Positions 59,254 to 64,000 of a DNA stretch of 64,000 bases are shown one piece after another. Origin of the DNA: Cyanobacterium sp. uoEpiScrs1 (GTDB lineage: Bacteria > Cyanobacteriota > Cyanobacteriia > Cyanobacteriales > Microcystaceae); the NCBI RefSeq assembly GCF_947331815.1, contig NZ_OX373462.1, positions 669,376 through 733,375 on the forward strand, read 5' to 3'. Below the pieces are notes generated by a model. It made no database searches. It saw nothing but the letters and a program-made list of their open reading frames with translations, and was not told the origin of the DNA. A program made the position numbers and the translations under genes. Every line of letters starts with the position of its first letter. The first letter of the stretch is position 1.

Positions 59254-60048
59254 ATGACCTCGGTTTCTGATTGTTTTCAATCCCTACGCAATCGCAGTCG
59301 ATGTGCCTTGATTCCCTTTATTACAGCTGGTGATCCTGATTTAAATACTACTGCCCGAGCTTTACACCTTCTTGATAGTTCAGGAGCAGATTTAATTGAA
59401 TTAGGAGTTCCCTATGCCGATCCCCTAGCTGATGGACCTGTGATACAGTCGGCTGCCACCCGAGCCTTAAATCGTGGTATTAAACTACAAGATATTTTAG
59501 ATACTGTTAAGCAGGTTTCCTCACAAATTAAGGCCCCGATTATTTTATTTACCTACTACAATCCTATTTTTTATCATGGAGTGGATGCTTTCCTGAAACA
59601 AGTTAGGGAAGCTGGTATTAAAGGTCTAGTTGTTCCTGATTTACCCCTAGAGGAAGCTGAGAGTTTGTTAACCCCCGCAGCCGCAGAAGGGATTGAGGTA
59701 ACCTTATTAGTTGCCCCAACTAGTCCTATAGAACGAATTAAGGCAATCGCTCGTCAATCTCAGGGATTCATTTATTTAGTGACTGTGACTGGAGTAACAG
59801 GAGTGCGATCACAAGTAGCCAGTAGAGTAGAAGAGTTAATAACTAATTTACGTAGTGTTACCAACAAACCTATTGGGGTTGGATTCGGCATCTCCGAGCT
59901 TGAACAGGCAGTTCAGGTGAAAAATTGGGGGGCAGATGCAGTGATTGTAGGAAGTGCTATTGTTAAACGGTTATCTAAGGGAACTCCAGAAGAAGGACTA
60001 AGTGCGATTGAAGAATTTGTTAGAGCTTTAAAACAAGGTCTCAATTAA
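59254..60048 (+). CDS. trpA: Tryptophan synthase alpha subunit
   Basis: Cleaves indole-3-glycerol phosphate to indole and glyceraldehyde-3-phosphate; indole passes through a tunnel to TrpB. The TIM barrel begins [14 protein letters not shown]. The catalytic Glu is in [17 protein letters not shown] with the second acid in the same block (E and D). [13 protein letters not shown], the phosphate-binding GVTGVR and GFGISE, and VIVGSAIV are intact. At 264 residues it is complete. It belongs to the ndhL-DUF3007-trpA cluster; trpB and the other trp genes are elsewhere, as normal in cyanobacteria. Confidence 0.96.
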   Translation: MTSVSDCFQSLRNRSRCALIPFITAGDPDLNTTARALHLLDSSGADLIELGVPYADPLADGPVIQSAATRALNRGIKLQDILDTVKQVSSQIKAPIILFTYYNPIFYHGVDAFLKQVREAGIKGLVVPDLPLEEAESLLTPAAAEGIEVTLLVAPTSPIERIKAIARQSQGFIYLVTVTGVTGVRSQVASRVEELITNLRSVTNKPIGVGFGISELEQAVQVKNWGADAVIVGSAIVKRLSKGTPEEGLSAIEEFVRALKQGLN

Positions 60049-60092
60049 CCCCGATAGGGCGTCACATTACAAAGTAACTTTTAAAAATTCCT

Positions 60093-61286
60093 ATGTCGTC
60101 TTCTCAAAAAAGAATTTTATTTATTAGTAATGGACATGGAGAGGATAATCATTCCTCTTATGTGATTCAAACATTATTAGAACTTTGTCCGTCTCTAGAA
60201 ATAGTGGCCATGCCCATTGTAGGGGAAGGAAATGCCTATCGCCGATTAAACATCCCTATTATTGGACCTACTCAGAATATGCCTTCGGGGGGATTTTCCT
60301 ATATCAACCGTTGGCGCTTCCTAACGGACCTCCAAGCGGGATTGATTGGGTTAGCATGGAGACAGTTAAAGGCCGTTTGGGAATATGCTCCTACTTGTGA
60401 CTTGATTATGGCAACAGGGGATACCGTATCCCAAGGCTTTGCGTATTCTACGGGATATCCCTACGTTTCGTTTATATCCTGTTTATCGAGTCTTTATGAA
60501 GGAAAGTTATATATTGGTCCGTTTATTGGACATTTTCTTCGATCACAAAAATGTTTAGCGGTAATAACTAGAGATCCCTATACGGCTCAAGATCTTAAAC
60601 GGCAAGGAATTACTAAGTCCAAATTCGGGGGAATTCCTTCTTTGGATAAACTTGTTCCTACGGGAAAAGATCTACATCTTAAACCCAATATTCCTACTAT
60701 TGCTTTACTTCCTGGGTCAAGACTTCCTGAAGCAGAGCGTAACTTTAAATTGCAACTTAACCTTATTCTAGAAATTATCAAAGTGATTCCCACCGATCAT
60801 ATCCAATTTCGAGCAGCGTTGGTTCCCAAACTCATGAACCAATTAGCCGAAATAGCTGACTATGAAGGATGGGAACATAATGAAGGTCAATTAACTTACC
60901 AGTCTGATTATGGAGTTGCTGAAGTTAGATGTTATTCCGATGCTTTTAGTGATATTTTGCAAAGTTGTACCCTAATGTTAGGAATGGCTGGGTTGGCAGT
61001 AGATCAGGGGATAGCCCTAGGAAAACCTGTTATTCAAATTCCAGGAGAAGGACCCCAATTTACTTATAAATTTGCTGAGGCACAAACTAGACTCATTGGT
61101 AATTGTGCTCAAACTATTGGAACCGGACCTGCTACTCTAGAAACCCTTCGTGAAGCAGCCCAACGAGTAGTAGAAACAATATCGAATAAAGAGTATTTAG
61201 CCGAGTGTCTTGAAAAAGGGCAAAAACGCTTTGGTCCTCCAGGAGCATCTACCAGAATCGCTAAACTTTTATTGAGTTATATATGA
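60093..61286 (+). CDS. LpxB-related glycosyltransferase (TIGR03492-type)
   Basis: A cyanobacterial protein related to lipid-A-disaccharide synthase, family TIGR03492, of unsettled function. It is likely a GT-B transferase acting on a glycolipid at the membrane. The start KRILFISNGHGEDNHSSYVI is the family hallmark, followed by MPIVGEGNAYRRL, GFSYINRWRFLTDL, MATGDTVSQGFAY, the hinge segment ALLPGSRLPEAERN, and in the C-terminal donor domain GMAGLAVDQGIALGKPVIQIPG. At 397 residues it is full length. It follows trpA by 44 bases and may share its transcript. Confidence 0.85.
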   Translation: MSSSQKRILFISNGHGEDNHSSYVIQTLLELCPSLEIVAMPIVGEGNAYRRLNIPIIGPTQNMPSGGFSYINRWRFLTDLQAGLIGLAWRQLKAVWEYAPTCDLIMATGDTVSQGFAYSTGYPYVSFISCLSSLYEGKLYIGPFIGHFLRSQKCLAVITRDPYTAQDLKRQGITKSKFGGIPSLDKLVPTGKDLHLKPNIPTIALLPGSRLPEAERNFKLQLNLILEIIKVIPTDHIQFRAALVPKLMNQLAEIADYEGWEHNEGQLTYQSDYGVAEVRCYSDAFSDILQSCTLMLGMAGLAVDQGIALGKPVIQIPGEGPQFTYKFAEAQTRLIGNCAQTIGTGPATLETLREAAQRVVETISNKEYLAECLEKGQKRFGPPGASTRIAKLLLSYI

Positions 61287-61514
61287 GATAAAACTCAAAT
61301 AATTTACTTTCAAAAAAAACAGAAAAGTTAAAAAAATTATTTACTTCTTTATAGATAATCAATTTATCACGGTTTTGTATTAACGGCAGTTCTAGAAAAA
61401 GGGCTAAAAATGGCGAACTGTATCTAGAATTAGATATAGAAATCTATCGGAGTAAACGTTAAAATAATGACAATTGGTCGACCTGTTTAAAATAAATTTG
61501 ACTTCATTTAATCA

Positions 61515-61547
61515 AACAAGTATTTATCAATTAGATAAATACTTGTT
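61515..61547 (+). terminator. 14-bp stem-loop
   Basis: Arms 61515-61528 and 61534-61547 are perfectly complementary with a 5-nt loop. It lies 228 bases after the TIGR03492-type gene and 52 bases after a short frame that may be a gene remnant, so it could have ended either. Confidence 0.55.
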
Positions 61548-61834
61548 ATAAATTTGTAAATCGCAATCAGGTCCTTAACAAGTTAATATTGGTAATGTCA
61601 ATCAACAAGTGTAGTAAAACTACTAATTTGAAGTTGTTGTACTAAGTCCATAATGGACAAAATTACCGCTTTTTAAGTATTAAATAAGCTCTTAATTATA
61701 AAAATAGCCCTTAAATGTATCAGGGAAGCAGTTTTTGTAGTTTAAATTACCAGTTAAGACCAAATGACAGCATTCGATAATATAATATCGAAATAGATAA
61801 ATTAACTAAATAAATATGTTACAATATCACACCG

Positions 61835-61873
61835 GTTTACACAGTCTCTCTCGTCGAGAGAGACTGTGTAAAC
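61835..61873. terminator. Perfect 18-bp stem with 3-nt loop
   Basis: Arms 61835-61852 and 61856-61873 are perfectly complementary around GTC. It is richer in GC than its flanks and lies 138 bases before the exporter gene start, 550 bases after the previous gene. It could be a terminator of a lost gene or a leader element of the exporter gene. Confidence 0.55.
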
Positions 61874-62011
61874 TTCAAAGCAATAACCATTTTATTTACT
61901 ATAGATTAATAACCGTTGATACTGATATTCAAAAGATTTGCTGACTGTATTGATCTGTTAAATACTTTAATTTTCTAGTTATATTTAAATTCAAAAAAAT
62001 AATTGTTAATA

Positions 62012-63760
62012 ATGATTAAAAAAAAACGATCAAATTGGTGGCAATTAATTCCCTATTTATATCCACAATGGCCATTAATTACTAAAGGATTATTCTGTGT
62101 TCTAGGATTTGTCCTCATCACCCTTTTTTTACCTTATCTTGCTGGTAGAGTTGCCCTATTTATTGGTAGAGGAGAAGTAGAAAAAGTTGCTTATTGGTTA
62201 GGATTAGGGACCTTGGCATTTTTAATCCGGGGAATCTTTCAATATGGGCAAAATATTTTTATGATCAATGCGGCCCTTATTATGGGTTTAAAATTAAGAA
62301 AAGGAGTCTATAGTCATCTCCATCAACTGGGATTAGATTTTTTTGAAACAGCAAAAACTGGAGACTTAACCTATCGTCTAACAGAAGATATTGATCGAGT
62401 TGGAGAAATTGTTGATAAATTATCCCATCAATTTATTTCTAATTTTCTCCAATTGATTGTTATCCCTGCTTATATGCTTTATCTAAACTGGCAGTTAACT
62501 ATTGCCAGTTTTATTTTAGCTCCCTTAATGGCTATCTTAGTCAGTCGTTTTGGGGAAAAATTATTGCTATTATCCCGTCGTAGTCAAAATCAAATCTCCA
62601 ATCTTTCAGCTTTATTAACAGAAGTTTTTAATGGTATTCGAATTGTTAAAGCGTTTGCTGCCCAAGATTACGAAATTAAGCGATTTGCCAGAGAAGCAGA
62701 ATGTAACCGCCAGTCTAAATATCATGCAGAACAACTCAAGGCATTTCAATATCCAATTGTAGGTTTTCTCGAAGCAATTAGTATTATGCTGCTTTTTCTG
62801 ATTGGAGGTTGGCAAATTTCCCAAGGAAACCTAAGATCTGAGGAATTTGTTAGTTATTTGGCGGCTGTCGCTTTGCTGCTGCATCCCATTGACTTAATGA
62901 CCAGTAATTATAATGAATTCAAACAGGCCGAAGCATCAATAGATCGTATCTTCGAATTAGTTGACCATAAACCAACTATCATTGAGAGTCCTAATGGGCT
63001 AATTTTACCTCAGGTAACAGGAAGAGTAGAATATTCCAGGGTCAGTTTTGCCTATCAACCAGGTCAACCCATTTTACAAGAATTATCGTTATTGGCTGAA
63101 CCTGGTCAAATTATTGCCTTAGTCGGGTCTTCTGGGGCAGGCAAGACGACTTTGATAAATTTACTACCCCGTTTTTATGACCCCCAAGAAGGTCAAATTC
63201 TCATCGATGGAGTTGATATTAGGAATGTCACTTTAACTAGTCTTCGTCGTCAAATTGGTATTGTTCCTCAAGAAAATACTTTATTTTCAGGAACAATTGC
63301 CCAAAACATCGCCTATGGACAAGAAAAATTATATCAACAGACCATCGAAGAAGCTGCTAAAATCGCCAATGCTCACTCATTTATTAGCAAACTCTCTCAA
63401 GGCTATCAAACTTGGGTGGGGGAACGAGGAGTTAACCTGTCCGGAGGACAACGGCAACGAATTGCAATCGCTCGTGCTGTTTTGCTCAATCCCCGTATCA
63501 TGATACTAGACGAGGCCACCTCTGCCTTAGATTCTGAGTCGGAAGCGTTGGTACAAGAAGCCTTGGAACGAGTAATGGAAAACCGTACCGTTTTTGTGAT
63601 TGCCCATCGTTTAAGTACTATCCGCCGTGCTAATTGTATTTTAGTTTTAGAAAAAGGACAAGTCATTGAGTGTGGAACCCATAGTGACTTATTAGTAAAA
63701 GGAGGCCGCTACGCTAAATTTTATAATAAACAATATAAAAAAGGAAATAAGGATTTTTAG
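62012..63760 (+). CDS. ABC exporter, MsbA/HepA-like (fused membrane and ATPase domains)
   Basis: A half-transporter that as a homodimer flips lipids, glycolipids or polysaccharide precursors outward across the cytoplasmic membrane. Residues about 20-300 are the six-helix type IV exporter domain, with the intracellular-loop motif HQLGLDFFETAKTGDLTYRL. The ATPase domain has Walker A GSSGAGKTT, Q-loop PQEN, signature LSGGQRQR, Walker B IMILDEAT and the H-loop IAHRLST, all intact. The frame begins with TTG at 62003; I take the ATG at 62012, giving 582 residues. It resembles HepA-type exporters of nitrogen-fixing cyanobacteria as well as MsbA, and the substrate cannot be told. It is isolated by 0.7 kb of empty DNA. 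Confidence 0.9.
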   Translation: MIKKKRSNWWQLIPYLYPQWPLITKGLFCVLGFVLITLFLPYLAGRVALFIGRGEVEKVAYWLGLGTLAFLIRGIFQYGQNIFMINAALIMGLKLRKGVYSHLHQLGLDFFETAKTGDLTYRLTEDIDRVGEIVDKLSHQFISNFLQLIVIPAYMLYLNWQLTIASFILAPLMAILVSRFGEKLLLLSRRSQNQISNLSALLTEVFNGIRIVKAFAAQDYEIKRFAREAECNRQSKYHAEQLKAFQYPIVGFLEAISIMLLFLIGGWQISQGNLRSEEFVSYLAAVALLLHPIDLMTSNYNEFKQAEASIDRIFELVDHKPTIIESPNGLILPQVTGRVEYSRVSFAYQPGQPILQELSLLAEPGQIIALVGSSGAGKTTLINLLPRFYDPQEGQILIDGVDIRNVTLTSLRRQIGIVPQENTLFSGTIAQNIAYGQEKLYQQTIEEAAKIANAHSFISKLSQGYQTWVGERGVNLSGGQRQRIAIARAVLLNPRIMILDEATSALDSESEALVQEALERVMENRTVFVIAHRLSTIRRANCILVLEKGQVIECGTHSDLLVKGGRYAKFYNKQYKKGNKDF

Positions 63761-64000
63761 TTTATTTGAGTAGAATGACAAATACTATATAGTTGGATGG
63801 GTTTTGACAAAAAATATCTATGTTACTGGTTTCAGGATTACTGATACTAATTTTTAAAAAAATAGTAACATGTTCTCTCCATAGGTACTAATCTTTGTTA
63901 AGTTTATGTTTGTAATTGGATTTAATAAAAACACTCATTATATGAGCATAATTGTATTAAAAAAGTAAAACTTCATATAATAGTAGTTACAATCTTATAG

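Larger units (their letters stand above)
61287..62011. other. 0.7-kb gene-free stretch with two hairpins and a possible gene remnant
   Basis: Holds a 36-codon frame (61355-61462) whose end NGELYLELDIEIYRSKR looks protein-like, then a 14-bp hairpin (61515-61547), and a strong 18-bp hairpin (61835-61873). The rest has no recognisable content. Confidence 0.5.

Overview
The window is chromosomal DNA of a diazotrophic unicellular cyanobacterium that looks like a shrinking endosymbiont genome. The cyanobacterial signature is strong: NdhL with its usual neighbours DUF3007 and trpA, Ycf20, DUF3611, a Tab2-type protein, a cyanobacterial NDP-sugar pyrophosphorylase/mutase fusion, an LpxB-like TIGR03492 protein, a CIRCE-controlled solo groEL and an intein-split dnaB. 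The uptake hydrogenase hupSL behind an NtcA-type promoter points to nitrogen fixation. The DNA is very AT-rich. The genes I accept cover only about 42 kb of the 64 kb (my sum of CDS lengths), with many gene-free stretches of 0.6 to 2.7 kb. One gene (dedA) is clearly broken, other fossil frames are visible, and several terminator hairpins stand with no gene to serve. This is what is known for spheroid bodies of rhopalodiacean diatoms (Epithemia, Rhopalodia), relatives of Crocosphaera/Cyanothece. That assignment is inference; UCYN-A is less likely because its genome is much more compact.

Layout. 1-12.5 kb: 3' end of pheS, a branched-chain amino acid permease, an FAD oxidoreductase, two glycosyltransferases and glmM, each separated by long empty stretches. 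12.5-15.2 kb: the longest gene desert. 15.2-26.7 kb: a denser block with leuA, mtnP, gshB, a universal stress protein, DUF3611, ycf20, an Ap4A phosphorylase, a Tab2-like gene, rimM, and the rsmA-aroE pair. 26.7-33.6 kb: the NtcA-type promoter and a perfect terminator palindrome ahead of hupS-hupL, then the sugar-nucleotide fusion enzyme and an SSB-like protein. 33.6-38.3 kb: a decaying region with a small SD-led gene, a dedA pseudogene, an unidentified fossil gene that still has its terminator, 33-bp tandem repeats, then transaldolase. 38.3-42.1 kb: dnaB with a 496-residue intein, and a small membrane protein. 43-48.1 kb: efflux permease and adaptor, groEL with CIRCE. 49.3-54.7 kb: ruvC, nitrilase, LapA-like protein, recA, rpsU, aroK. 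55-64 kb: SGNH hydrolase, sugar-type ABC ATPase, ndhL-DUF3007-trpA, LpxB-like protein and an MsbA-like exporter.

Functionally the window keeps information processing (pheS, rimM, rsmA, rpsU, dnaB, ssb, recA, ruvC), amino-acid and aromatic biosynthesis (leuA, aroE, aroK, trpA), envelope and glycan synthesis (glmM, fusion pyrophosphorylase, glycosyltransferases, TIGR03492, exporter), redox and stress functions (gshB, Usp, groEL), the pentose phosphate pathway (tal), NDH-1 and H2 recycling. That set suits a respiring, nitrogen-fixing symbiont. I saw no tRNA, rRNA, CRISPR array or insertion sequence. The best leads for something undescribed are the NtcA promoter/terminator element before hupS, the perfect inverted repeat inside rimM, and the fossil genes with surviving terminators.
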